This document shows, one piece after another, positions 17,219-25,751 of a DNA stretch of 64,000 nt. Position numbers and translations under genes: made by a program. How positions within the stretch are numbered: the first letter of the stretch is position 1; the number at the start of each line of letters is the position of its first letter. The notes under the pieces were generated by a model that had not been told where the DNA came from, searched no databases, and was given only the letters and a program-made list of their open reading frames with translations. The stretch is from Desulfosporosinus sp. FKB (lineage in GTDB: Bacteria; Bacillota; Desulfitobacteriia; Desulfitobacteriales; Desulfitobacteriaceae), in the NCBI RefSeq assembly GCF_002196705.1, contig NZ_NADJ01000040.1, forward strand, positions 372,001-436,000, written 5' to 3'.

Positions 17219-18544
17219 CTAATTTTGTGAGTTTAACGCATCAAAGAGAAACTGTTGAGTTCCTTCATAACCGATCCAGCGTTTTTGCGGATAACCAACC
17301 CGGTCAAACACCGGCAATCCTGCTCTTAAATGGGGTTTCTTCAGCATATCTGCAGCTTGACGGCCATTGGAATTAGCAATGATCAACGTACTGGCCTTAG
17401 CTCCCTCTTCGAGGGCCTCTAAGTCTCCTACTTCAATGGGAACAGGCAGTGAAAGCCTGTGAATTCCCGCTTGGGAGGCCGCTAAAGCCAAGGTGATTTC
17501 CGCACCCACCTCAGCCAGGCAGGACGCCAAACTATACAAAAGATCCATTTCCAGGGCAGCAGCAACTCTGAGCTTGCCTAATTGATCATGAAAATCAACC
17601 AGTGTATCCAACAACCGGGCTCTTTGGCGCAGAAGTTTTTCGGGGATCGGTTTACCTGTTAGCCGCGCCAGAGTCAAAATAAAGGAGTCCGTTGCCGCCA
17701 GGCCGGTCAGGGAGGGAAAGTTGGTGTGGGAAATTCCATAAGTGCGTTTTAAAAATTCTCCGGCTTTTTCCATACTTAAGCCAAAGGAAAAACAAGCACT
17801 GCACTTGGCCAAACGCCGGAAATCTTCCAGCAATGTCCCGCCCTGTACCAGAGGAGCTGCTTCCAGCTCAGCATGCCCGTCCAGGGAGATCGACAAGTCA
17901 GGAATCGTAATCGCCTGAAAACCGAATAAGCTGACAATCTCTTTTAGTTCATCCACATCCCCCGGCGTTAAATGACATCCAGGCAGTAAGACAACAGCAG
18001 GGAGGGATTCAGCTTGACCTCTGGCCTTGCCATCTCCTTCAGCCTCGAGGCTGCCGGAAACTTCCTCAATTTCGGAATTAACGGCCAAGGTGGTCAAGAG
18101 CGACTCCACCGTCCGCTGATAGCCTTCTTGCATAGAGCCGATATAATCCGGAGTACTGGCTAAAACAACCGGCAGATCCAGTAAGTCCGTCCGTTCCGAG
18201 CGAAGACTGGACAGTGCACTCACCATATCATCGCCAAAGGTTTCCGTCAGACCGGTACTCATTACCCCGATAATTTGCGGTTTGTACTTATCGGCTGCTA
18301 CGGCAATCCCTTTTTTGAGATATTCCCAACCGCCAAAAATCGCCGAATCTTCTAAAAGAGCGGTGGAATTCAAGGGAATCGGTTCTCTAAAATGGCGGGA
18401 CAGCTGCAGACGGATAAAGGAAGAACATCCCTGCGAACCATGGAGTAAGGCTAAAAGTCCATTCACTCCGAGAAAAGCCAAGGTCGCTCCCAAGGCAGGA
18501 CTATTTTTTTGAGGATTACCCTGATACGATCTTGCATTCATCAT
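17219..18544 (-). CDS. nifN: Nitrogenase cofactor scaffold protein NifN
   Basis: Beta-like subunit of the NifEN scaffold on which FeMo-co matures. 441 aa, with oxidoreductase/nitrogenase component 1 motifs: KNSPALGATLAFLGVNGLLALLHGSQGCSSFIRLQLSRHFREPI (N-terminal P-cluster-like Cys in HGSQGC, ~residue 40), TALLEDSAIFGG and GVMSTGLTETFGDD. It is a diverged copy of NifK (compare FVHGSQGCAAYFRSTLARHFREP there). It begins 4 bases behind the nifE stop with RBS GGGAGGG. Confidence 0.93.
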   Translation of the reverse strand: MMNARSYQGNPQKNSPALGATLAFLGVNGLLALLHGSQGCSSFIRLQLSRHFREPIPLNSTALLEDSAIFGGWEYLKKGIAVAADKYKPQIIGVMSTGLTETFGDDMVSALSSLRSERTDLLDLPVVLASTPDYIGSMQEGYQRTVESLLTTLAVNSEIEEVSGSLEAEGDGKARGQAESLPAVVLLPGCHLTPGDVDELKEIVSLFGFQAITIPDLSISLDGHAELEAAPLVQGGTLLEDFRRLAKCSACFSFGLSMEKAGEFLKRTYGISHTNFPSLTGLAATDSFILTLARLTGKPIPEKLLRQRARLLDTLVDFHDQLGKLRVAAALEMDLLYSLASCLAEVGAEITLALAASQAGIHRLSLPVPIEVGDLEALEEGAKASTLIIANSNGRQAADMLKKPHLRAGLPVFDRVGYPQKRWIGYEGTQQFLFDALNSQN

Positions 18545-18548
18545 GCTC

Positions 18549-19904
18549 CTACCCTCCCACCGGGGGAAATTCTGCTCTTAAATACCCCCAAACCGGACTG
18601 AAGACAGTTCGTGTTAAAGACTCTGCAAAGGTAACCATTCCCTCATAACCGGCATAAGGAAGTTTTCGGCCATGGTTAATATCGAGAAAGGGCGTTCGCG
18701 TTTTATGAGCCAAATACTTTGTCTTGCCTCCGGCAACAATCAAATCCGGCTTCTTCTCGGCAATAATCTTTAAAAATCCAGCTGAACTGGTGTCTTCGAT
18801 AATCTGAGCCGTGGGATCCATAAGTTCTTTCATCCGTTGAAAATCCTCCGGAGTGGAGTTTTGCGTCCCTCCTGCCAGAATATTGATCCCTAATTCCGCC
18901 AAGGTGGAAACCATCGACCAGGTCTTAACCCCTCCAGTAAACAAAATAGCCTGTTTATTCTCCAAGCGCTTTTTATGTTGAGCAATGATGGCCCGCGTTT
19001 CCTTTTCCCGCTTCTGCACATAAGCCTGAGTTCTCGTTAATAAGTCAGGGTCCTTAAGGGCTTTAGCGATAGCAATCAGAGTTGCGGAAGTATCATGAAT
19101 TCCGTAAAAAGAGCCTTCAATGAATGGTATCCCATAGCGAATTTCCATTTTCCGCACCAAGTTGGTCAGGCTTTTGGAACAAATCAGGACATTCAGGCAG
19201 GCTCGGTGGGCCAAGCGCAGATCATCAAACCTGGCGTCTCCCGTAATTGCCGTTTGCAGTGTAATCCCCAGGTTTTTTAGGTCAGGCAGGATTCCCCAAA
19301 GGTCCCCGGCGATGTTATATTCGCCAATCAGATTAATGGACAAGGGAATTTTCTCCGCCGAAACATCGCCGGTGCCGATAACCCGTTCAAACAAAACTTC
19401 GCCGGCAATGCGATTCCCGATATTCTTATCACCCAAAAAGCCCGGAGCGTTGACAGGAATGACGGGAATCGGCAGTTCTGCCTCAGCCTCGGCACAAATT
19501 TTGCTCATATCATCGCCGATCAGGGCAGAAACACAGGTTGCGTAGACAAAGATTGCTTTCGGCTGATGCTTGGCAGCAATTTCCAAGATAGCTTCTTTCA
19601 GCTTCAACTCTCCGCCGTAAATCACATCGTTTTCCAGGAGATCAGTGGTCAGCCCTCGGCGGTAGAGCTGGGAACCGGAGGAGCGAGCTCCCCGGTTATC
19701 CCATGAGTTCCCAGCACAGGCAATGGGACCGTGCACAAGATGTGCAACATCGGTAATGGGCATCAGCACAACTCTGGCTCCATCATAAGCACAACTCCGC
19801 TCTGCGCCTTCACCGGGCAGGGCCTTCATGCACAATTTCGGCGAACCGGCCTCCGCCAGGGAAGGTTTATCTTTGAGGTCCAATTTTGATAGATTGGTAA
19901 ACAT
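18549..19904 (-). CDS. nifE: Nitrogenase cofactor scaffold protein NifE
   Basis: Alpha-like subunit of NifEN. 451 aa. Cluster-ligand cysteines align with NifD: ERSCAYDGARVV (~residue 37), GPIACAGNSWDNRG (~60) and YATCVSALIGDD (~121). The region ILFTGGVKTWSMVSTLAELGINILAGGT is typical of NifE. ATG at 19904 follows GGAGGGG; the frame is open back to a TTG at 19925 that has no good ribosome site. It is tightly spaced between nifK and nifN. Confidence 0.94.
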   Translation of the reverse strand: MFTNLSKLDLKDKPSLAEAGSPKLCMKALPGEGAERSCAYDGARVVLMPITDVAHLVHGPIACAGNSWDNRGARSSGSQLYRRGLTTDLLENDVIYGGELKLKEAILEIAAKHQPKAIFVYATCVSALIGDDMSKICAEAEAELPIPVIPVNAPGFLGDKNIGNRIAGEVLFERVIGTGDVSAEKIPLSINLIGEYNIAGDLWGILPDLKNLGITLQTAITGDARFDDLRLAHRACLNVLICSKSLTNLVRKMEIRYGIPFIEGSFYGIHDTSATLIAIAKALKDPDLLTRTQAYVQKREKETRAIIAQHKKRLENKQAILFTGGVKTWSMVSTLAELGINILAGGTQNSTPEDFQRMKELMDPTAQIIEDTSSAGFLKIIAEKKPDLIVAGGKTKYLAHKTRTPFLDINHGRKLPYAGYEGMVTFAESLTRTVFSPVWGYLRAEFPPVGG

Positions 19905-19930
19905 GAATGACCCCTCCGTTCTCAACGCAT

Positions 19931-21349
19931 CTAACGCATTAATTCAAAATAAGTATCTGTGGAATTCCTGTCCTTTTCCTCCAGAAAGGTGTTGGCAATC
20001 ATGGTAATCAGATTAATAACTCCGTTATAACCAATGATCGGATAGCGGTGGAGATTCACCCGGTCATAAATGGGCAGGCCGATGCGAATTAAGGGAATAT
20101 CAGCATCGCGGGCTGCATATTTGCCGTGGCCGTCGCCGATCAACATGTCAACCGGTTCCGTCACCAACAAAGACCGCAGGTGCCAGAGATCTTTGCCGGG
20201 ATAGAGTGTCGCGCCTTGACCATAGGGACTGGAAGCAAGCAGCTTCTCCATCGCCTTTTTAAAGGCGGGGGTGGAGTTGGTGCAAACGATATGAACAGGC
20301 TCTCCGCCCATTTCCAAGAGGAAGGAGACGATTCCGATCAGAATATCCGGATCACCAAAGAGAGCAAACTTCTTGCCATGAATATATTGATGAGCATCTG
20401 TCATAGCATCGACAGCACGCCCTCGCTCACGGGTAATTTCCTCGGGAACATCCTGGCCCGTGAACTTGGCGATGGCTTCAATGAATCTGTCCGTTCCCCC
20501 AACACCGATAGGCATGGGAATCGTTTCGACGGGGACTCCTTTACCTTCCAAGTACTTACTGGTCGCCGGAGTGGAATAAGACTGTAAACATAAATAACTC
20601 TTGGCATTTAAGGATTCCTTCATTTCCTGTATGGGGGTTCCTCCGGGGAAGAGCTCATAGGTGCCTAAATTCGGGGAATCTAAGACCTCGCTGTAATCGG
20701 GGATAAGGGTGAAGGGAGCACCCATGCTTTTGAGATAGCGCTTATATTCCCGAAGATTCGAAGGATAGGTATCAAATCCAGGGACAACATAGAGCCTATC
20801 GTTAAGTTTATCCTCCTCTCTCGGCTCACCCAAACAATCAATAAGACCTTTAAGCATGGAGTCATACCCCATAATGTGCGACCCCTTAAAGCTTGGGGTG
20901 TTGGCCAAAGCAACGGGAAATTCTTTGGGAATTGAACCTTGCTTTTTGGCATTCCCTAAATAAGCCTTAATATCATCGCCAATAACTTCAGCCATACAGC
21001 TGGTGAAAACCGCGATCAGTTGGGGCTTGTAAACGGTATATGCATTCTTCAAACCTTCATGAAAGTTATTCTGTCCGCCAAAAACAGCCGAGTCCTCAGT
21101 CATGGAATCAGATACCGCTGCTACCGGCTCCCGGAAATGCCGGGCCAAGGTGCTGCGGAAATAAGCGGCACATCCTTGAGAACCATGAACAAAAGGCAGA
21201 CATCCTTCAATTCCCAGGGAACAAAGCAGGGCACCGAGGGGTTGGCAGGCTTTAGCCGGATTAATCACCAATTTTTCACGGGCAAAATTCTTTTCCCGAT
21301 ATTCCATCGTATTAAGCCAATCTTTTGTGACCTTAGTACAAGTCTCCAT
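19931..21349 (-). CDS. nifK: Nitrogenase molybdenum-iron protein beta chain
   Basis: Dinitrogenase beta subunit, housing half of the P-cluster. ~472 aa. P-cluster cysteines are seen in KACQPLGALLCSLGIEGCLPFVHGSQGCAAYFR (Cys of ACQPLGA, HGSQGC) and FTSCMAEVIGDD, with the Ser of DSMTEDSAVFGG nearby. Shorter at the N-terminus than the Azotobacter protein, like other Firmicute/archaeal NifK. The ATG at 21349 is nine bases from AAAGG; the ATG at 21358 lies against it. Starts 24 bases behind nifD. Confidence 0.96.
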   Translation of the reverse strand: METCTKVTKDWLNTMEYREKNFAREKLVINPAKACQPLGALLCSLGIEGCLPFVHGSQGCAAYFRSTLARHFREPVAAVSDSMTEDSAVFGGQNNFHEGLKNAYTVYKPQLIAVFTSCMAEVIGDDIKAYLGNAKKQGSIPKEFPVALANTPSFKGSHIMGYDSMLKGLIDCLGEPREEDKLNDRLYVVPGFDTYPSNLREYKRYLKSMGAPFTLIPDYSEVLDSPNLGTYELFPGGTPIQEMKESLNAKSYLCLQSYSTPATSKYLEGKGVPVETIPMPIGVGGTDRFIEAIAKFTGQDVPEEITRERGRAVDAMTDAHQYIHGKKFALFGDPDILIGIVSFLLEMGGEPVHIVCTNSTPAFKKAMEKLLASSPYGQGATLYPGKDLWHLRSLLVTEPVDMLIGDGHGKYAARDADIPLIRIGLPIYDRVNLHRYPIIGYNGVINLITMIANTFLEEKDRNSTDTYFELMR

Positions 21350-21372
21350 ATGCGACATCCTTTCTGCCCAAC

Positions 21373-22809
21373 TTATTTAGCCCAAGGAGCTTTAATTGAT
21401 TTCCAGGTAGGGCTGTTAATGGCCATATCCATATCCCGGGCGAAAATGGGAAACCCTTGGTAACCATGATAAGGCCCTGAATAATCCCAGGAATGCATTT
21501 GCCGGAAAGGCAGACCCATCTTCTCAAAAACATATTTCTCTTTGATCCCTGATCCAACGAGATCAGGCTTAAGTCTATTAACAAATTCTTCAAGCTCATA
21601 GGCTGTCACATCATCATAAATGAGGGTCCCGTCTTTAATATTGGCCATAGTTTTGTCATAATCTTCGCCGTGGGCGAATTCGTAGCCCGTCCCGATAACC
21701 TCCATGCCCAAGTCCTCATAGGCTCCTACCACGTGTCTGGGGCGAAGCCCTCCTACATATAGCATGACCTTTTTCCCTTCCAAACGCGGGCGATAAGTCT
21801 CGACAACCTTCTGCATCTCTGCTTCATACTTTTCCAGAACGGCATGAGCCTTTTCCATAATGTAGTCATCAAACATGGCAGCAATTTTAAGAACCGATTC
21901 TCTGATCTTCGTCGGGCCGAAGAAGTTGAACTCCAGCCAGGGAGTGCCGTAAGTTTCCTCCATGTGACGGGCCATATAATTCATACTGCGATAACAGTGA
22001 ATTAAATTCAGCTTGACAAGATGCCCGTTTTGCAGCATTTCCACAGTAGAATCCCCGGTCCAGATATTAACAACGTTTAAGCCGATTTCTTCCAGAATTT
22101 TTTTACTGGCCCAAGCATCGCCGCCGATATTGTAATCCCCGATAATCCCGACATCGTAGGGACCGACGTCTCGTTTCGGACCTTTGCCAATGAGATGATC
22201 GCGGATGGCGTCATTGGCAATATGATGACCCAGCGACTGACTGATGCCCCTAAATCCCTCACAGCGAACGGGAATGACCGGCATCTTCAGCTTCTCAGTC
22301 ATGCGCCGCGCCACGCTCTCAATGTCATCACCGATCAGCCCTACAGGACATTCCGAGAGGACAGAAACCCCTTTGGTATTGGGAAATAGCTCCACAACCT
22401 CTTCAATAACTTTCTCCAGCTTTTTGTCGCCGCCGTAGATAATATCGCTCTCCTGAAAGTCTGTGGTGAATAAAAAAGGAACAAAGTTGTCAACGCCGAT
22501 CTCACCTTCCGCCAGATTCCTGCGGTTAGCCCAAGAGTAAAATCCGCACCCCACGGGCCCGTGGGAAATATGGGTAATGTCTTTTACCGGCCCCCAAACA
22601 ACTCCCTTGGCTCCTGCATAGGCGCACCCCCGGGCAGTCATCAGCCCAGGAACTGTTTTGGCGTTCGATTTAACAGCACAGCTGGAACACTCATTATTTT
22701 CTTTGACGGTGATATGTTTTCTCCGATTCTTTTGGGCCTTCTCCGGATAAACCTCCAATACTTCCTCCACAACCTGTTTCCGGAAATCCGTTGTCTCTAA
22801 TACGCTCAT
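21373..22809 (-). CDS. nifD: Nitrogenase molybdenum-iron protein alpha chain
   Basis: Catalytic subunit that binds FeMo-co. 478 aa. P-cluster ligands: [21 protein letters not shown] and [12 protein letters not shown]. FeMo-co ligands: Cys in [11 protein letters not shown] (~residue 262) and His in [19 protein letters not shown] (~430). The conserved [16 protein letters not shown] segment (substrate-channel His/Gln) is present, so this is a Mo-type NifD rather than VnfD/AnfD. ATG at 22809 has GGGAGG at proper distance; the track of codons upstream to 22833 is not needed. Confidence 0.97.
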   Translation of the reverse strand: MSVLETTDFRKQVVEEVLEVYPEKAQKNRRKHITVKENNECSSCAVKSNAKTVPGLMTARGCAYAGAKGVVWGPVKDITHISHGPVGCGFYSWANRRNLAEGEIGVDNFVPFLFTTDFQESDIIYGGDKKLEKVIEEVVELFPNTKGVSVLSECPVGLIGDDIESVARRMTEKLKMPVIPVRCEGFRGISQSLGHHIANDAIRDHLIGKGPKRDVGPYDVGIIGDYNIGGDAWASKKILEEIGLNVVNIWTGDSTVEMLQNGHLVKLNLIHCYRSMNYMARHMEETYGTPWLEFNFFGPTKIRESVLKIAAMFDDYIMEKAHAVLEKYEAEMQKVVETYRPRLEGKKVMLYVGGLRPRHVVGAYEDLGMEVIGTGYEFAHGEDYDKTMANIKDGTLIYDDVTAYELEEFVNRLKPDLVGSGIKEKYVFEKMGLPFRQMHSWDYSGPYHGYQGFPIFARDMDMAINSPTWKSIKAPWAK

Positions 22810-22845
22810 AAGGCTGTCCTCCCTTATTTCCATCGCTGCCCGTTA

Positions 22846-23688
<843 letters not shown>

Positions 23689-23773
23689 TTATCTCTAACC
23701 TTCCAACAGGAAATTTGCACCTTTTATCCTAACCGTTATTTTTCACCCTTCTCTAATGACTACTTGATTTAAA

Positions 23774-23852
23774 CTCTTAACTCTTAACTCTTGACTCTTG
23801 ACTCTTGATTTTTGACTCTTGATTTTTGACTTTACCTCTTAACGCTCGACTC
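23774..23852 (-). promoter_or_regulatory. GAG-triplet array upstream of nifH (HutP-like RNA target candidate)
   Basis: On the minus strand the 7-base unit GAGTCAA/GAGTTAA recurs so that GAG triplets start at 23804, 23797, 23790, 23783 and 23776, each separated by exactly four bases. More GAGs follow upstream at 23818 (two units away), 23838, 23847 and 23852. HutP of Bacillus binds NAG triplets separated by 4 bases. The array lies ~100 bases upstream of the nifH start, inside the presumed nif transcript. A neutral microsatellite is the alternative. Confidence 0.45.
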
Positions 23853-23879
23853 TTGACCCCAGAACTGAACGCTTAATAC

Positions 23880-24263
23880 TTAAACCACCGCTTCGCTTCC
23901 GGTTTCTCCGGTACGCACCCGCACAACTTCTTTCAGCGGACAGACGAAGATTTTTCCGTCTCCCATATGCCCCGTCTGGTTTGCTTTAATAATTAAATCC
24001 ACAACCTCCTGAACCTGATCATCCTGTACCACGATGGTTAACAGCCGTTTGGGAATCCAGTGGAATTGGGACTCATCCGGGTGTACCTGATCAATCACAT
24101 TATTCAATTCCGGATCAATCTCAGCGGCCCATCCTCCAATTCCACCTTGTTTGCCGCGGCCCTCGACGCTTTGAATGGTAAGGGCGGGAAATCCGGCATC
24201 TTCGAAGACTTTCTTAGTGGCGGGAACTTGATGCCGCCGTATAAATGTCATAATTTCTTTCAT
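23880..24263 (-). CDS. nifI2: PII-like nitrogenase regulator NifI2
   Basis: 127 aa, GlnB/PII family. MKEIMTFIRRHQVPATKKVFEDAGFPALTIQSVEGRGKQGG at the N-terminus and a C-terminal MGDGKIFVCPLKEVVRVRTGETG match NifI2, whose extended T-loop (EIDPELNNVIDQVHPDESQFHWIPKR) is seen at residues ~47-72. In methanogens NifI1/NifI2 bind NifDK and inhibit it when 2-oxoglutarate is low, giving ammonia switch-off. ATG at 24263 follows AGGGGTTG, three bases behind nifI1. Confidence 0.92.
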   Translation of the reverse strand: MKEIMTFIRRHQVPATKKVFEDAGFPALTIQSVEGRGKQGGIGGWAAEIDPELNNVIDQVHPDESQFHWIPKRLLTIVVQDDQVQEVVDLIIKANQTGHMGDGKIFVCPLKEVVRVRTGETGSEAVV

Positions 24264-24266
24264 AAA

Positions 24267-24584
24267 TTACAACCCCTTTGTTCCAGAACTTACGGTATAA
24301 GCCTCTTCCACTTCCGTCACAAAAATTTTTCCATCCCCCATGGTTCCCGTTTTTGCTTTTTCCAGGATAATGGAAATGGCCTCTTCCAGTTTGTAATCTT
24401 CGATCACTAACAACAGAAGCGTCTTGGGAAACTCATCGTAAACAACGTCGCCAATTCGGATTCCTTTCGTTCTGCCGCGCCCAAAGACATGCATTTTCGT
24501 TAAGGAAGGCATCCCTGCCTGAGCCAGGGACTCAGCGACCTCCTCCGTTTTATCCGGCCTGACAATTGCTCTAATCATTTTCAT
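24267..24584 (-). CDS. nifI1: PII-like nitrogenase regulator NifI1
   Basis: 105 aa, GlnB/PII family: MKMIRAIVRPDKTEEVAESLAQAGMPSLTKMHVFGRGRTKGI, then a short T-loop and GTMGDGKIFVTEVEEAYTVSSGT at the C-terminus, as in NifI1. It lacks the uridylylated T-loop Tyr of GlnB. ATG at 24584 lies nine bases from GGAGG; ATG at 24593 would touch it. It is the first structural gene of the nif transcript and overlaps by 14 bases a small leader ORF. Its place upstream of nifH rather than between nifH and nifD matches Heliobacterium. Confidence 0.92.
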   Translation of the reverse strand: MKMIRAIVRPDKTEEVAESLAQAGMPSLTKMHVFGRGRTKGIRIGDVVYDEFPKTLLLLVIEDYKLEEAISIILEKAKTGTMGDGKIFVTEVEEAYTVSSGTKGL

Positions 24585-24660
24585 AGAAATCATCCTCCTT
24601 CAAGTTTTGGCTTCCGTGATTTTCTTGCTTAAGTCCGCTGAGACTTAGGTAAACGATCAA
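24571..24660 (-). CDS. Small leader ORF (29 aa) coupled to nifI1
   Basis: A perfect AGGAGGTGAT precedes TTG at 24660 by eight bases. The frame (LIVYLSLSGLKQ...EDDFYEND) runs 29 codons and its TAG stop (24573-24571) lies inside the nifI1 start region, 11 bases past the nifI1 ATG. An in-frame ATG at 24666 directly abuts the ribosome site. No family is recognised. The excellent ribosome site plus overlap suggests a translated leader peptide that couples or gates nifI1 translation; it is too short to judge by composition. Confidence 0.45.
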   Translation of the reverse strand: MIVYLSLSGLKQENHGSQNLKEDDFYEND

Positions 24661-24743
24661 TCGCATCACCTCCTGCAACGAATCTTCCGCGGCTAACACC
24701 CTTGGAATTGTGATGTAAACAAATATCCTTGAGATAAGTCTTT

Positions 24744-24789
24744 AGAAAAAGACAAAGAGAGCCCTAATTCTTAAAATTAAGGGCTCTCT
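24744..24789 (-). terminator. Intrinsic terminator (possible attenuator) between hutP and nifI1
   Basis: On the minus strand AGAGAGCCCT (24789-24780) pairs with AGGGCTCTCT (24765-24756), extended by TAATT/AATTA, and is followed by TTGTCTTTTTC. It lies ~290 bases behind hutP and ~160 bases before nifI1. Since a promoter-like site lies between hutP and the hairpin, this could attenuate nif transcription; alternatively it merely ends hutP mRNA. Confidence 0.7.
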
Positions 24790-25025
24790 AAAACACTTTA
24801 CCGCTCCAAACCATTCCTTGATTTGGTGCCCGGTTATTCAATTATCCCAATAGTCTCTGGGCAAAATCACTGTTTCACTGTTTCTCTGCTACACTGTTAC
24901 ACAACTCAATACATTTTTAGAAAACCAAACATTTTAGACAACTACACATTTTACATACTCTTACACTCAGGATTTTTAAACAGACTCAGTCATAAGATTT
25001 CAGTTTCCCCAGTTTGAACCCATCT

Positions 25026-25053
25026 TTAATACATTCTCAAACTCTAAAGTCAA
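25026..25053 (-). promoter_or_regulatory. Promoter-like site for the nif transcript
   Basis: The minus strand has TTGACT (plus 25048-25053) and TATTAA (25026-25031) separated by 16 bases, 30 bases downstream of the hutP stop. No NifA/sigma-54 element is seen upstream of nifI1. If used, the nif mRNA has a leader of ~430 bases containing the terminator and the small ORF. Confidence 0.4.
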
Positions 25054-25082
25054 TTCTTACTGAACAGGAAACCCTCTTAAAA

Positions 25083-25511
25083 TCAAAGATGCATAAATCC
25101 CAAACCCACACGGGAATGTTCCAATAGAGGGTGTAAAGACGAGCGGCCGAAAATTGCTACCGCAATCCACTCCGTATCTGTTGTTAAACCGATTTTCAGG
25201 GCAAAACTGGCATTGCTGTTCGTATGAATAAAAATACTGTTGCTGGCTTCCAGCGTTGCATGGATCAGAGCGTGAATTTTACGGCCTTCTTTGGGAATTA
25301 CTCCTGTGTTAAAAGCGGCCGAGATCACTGAATTAGTCAGTTTCCCCGTATGCTGCAGGGTCGAGACCGTTCCTCCAAGTTCAGTCACCCCGCAGCGAAT
25401 ACCTGTAGATTCCTGAAGAGCTTTCTTGAGCCTTTCTTCTTCCTCTCTCGTTTCAGTCATAGCTAAAAGGATCGCGGAACGTTCCAAGGAAGGCTTCGTT
25501 TTAACTTTCAC
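25083..25511 (-). CDS. hutP: HutP-family RNA-binding antiterminator
   Basis: 142 aa. HutP in Bacillus is a hexameric, histidine- and Mg-dependent RNA-binding protein that disrupts a terminator. The protein shows the family features: the helix RSAILLAMTETREEEERLKKAL, the metal-binding HALIHATLEA (equivalent to the His pair around 73/77) and the C-terminal EHSRVGLGFMHL. The start is GTG at 25511 behind AGGGAGAGGG. No hut catabolic genes are near; instead the nif operon follows directly on the same strand. I infer that its target is nif or its own mRNA rather than hut. Confidence 0.85.
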   Translation of the reverse strand: MKVKTKPSLERSAILLAMTETREEEERLKKALQESTGIRCGVTELGGTVSTLQHTGKLTNSVISAAFNTGVIPKEGRKIHALIHATLEASNSIFIHTNSNASFALKIGLTTDTEWIAVAIFGRSSLHPLLEHSRVGLGFMHL

Positions 25512-25537
25512 AGAACATGCCCTCTCCCTTTAACGAC

Positions 25538-25577
25538 AAAAAAAGCCGCCAGATATCATTAAGATATCTCGACGGCT
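25538..25577 (-). terminator. Terminator/attenuator in the hutP leader
   Basis: On the minus strand AGCCGTCGAGATATC pairs with GATATCTGGCGGCT across a short loop (25577-25544) and is followed by seven U (25544-25538). It lies downstream of the hutP promoter-like site (25608-25636) and only ~27 bases before the hutP start, the position of a leader attenuator. It could also serve read-through from murJ. Confidence 0.7.
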
Positions 25578-25607
25578 CCATTGCCTATTCGTTAACTAAT
25601 AATAGAT

Positions 25608-25636
25608 ATCATACCTAAGAATCAGGTTTTTGTCAC
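25608..25636 (-). promoter_or_regulatory. Promoter-like site of hutP
   Basis: GTGACA (25636-25631) and TATGAT (25613-25608) on the minus strand with a 17-base spacer. It lies between murJ and hutP and would produce a ~90-base leader containing the terminator at 25538-25577. Confidence 0.6.
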
Positions 25637-25751
25637 AACTGATATGTATCTATTTTTGAGGAAATAGCGATATTTAACGAGCATTTCATAATGGCAGCGT
25701 TTAAATCCATTGATTTACTAAAAGTTTCGTTCACTAAAACAAATCATAGCC

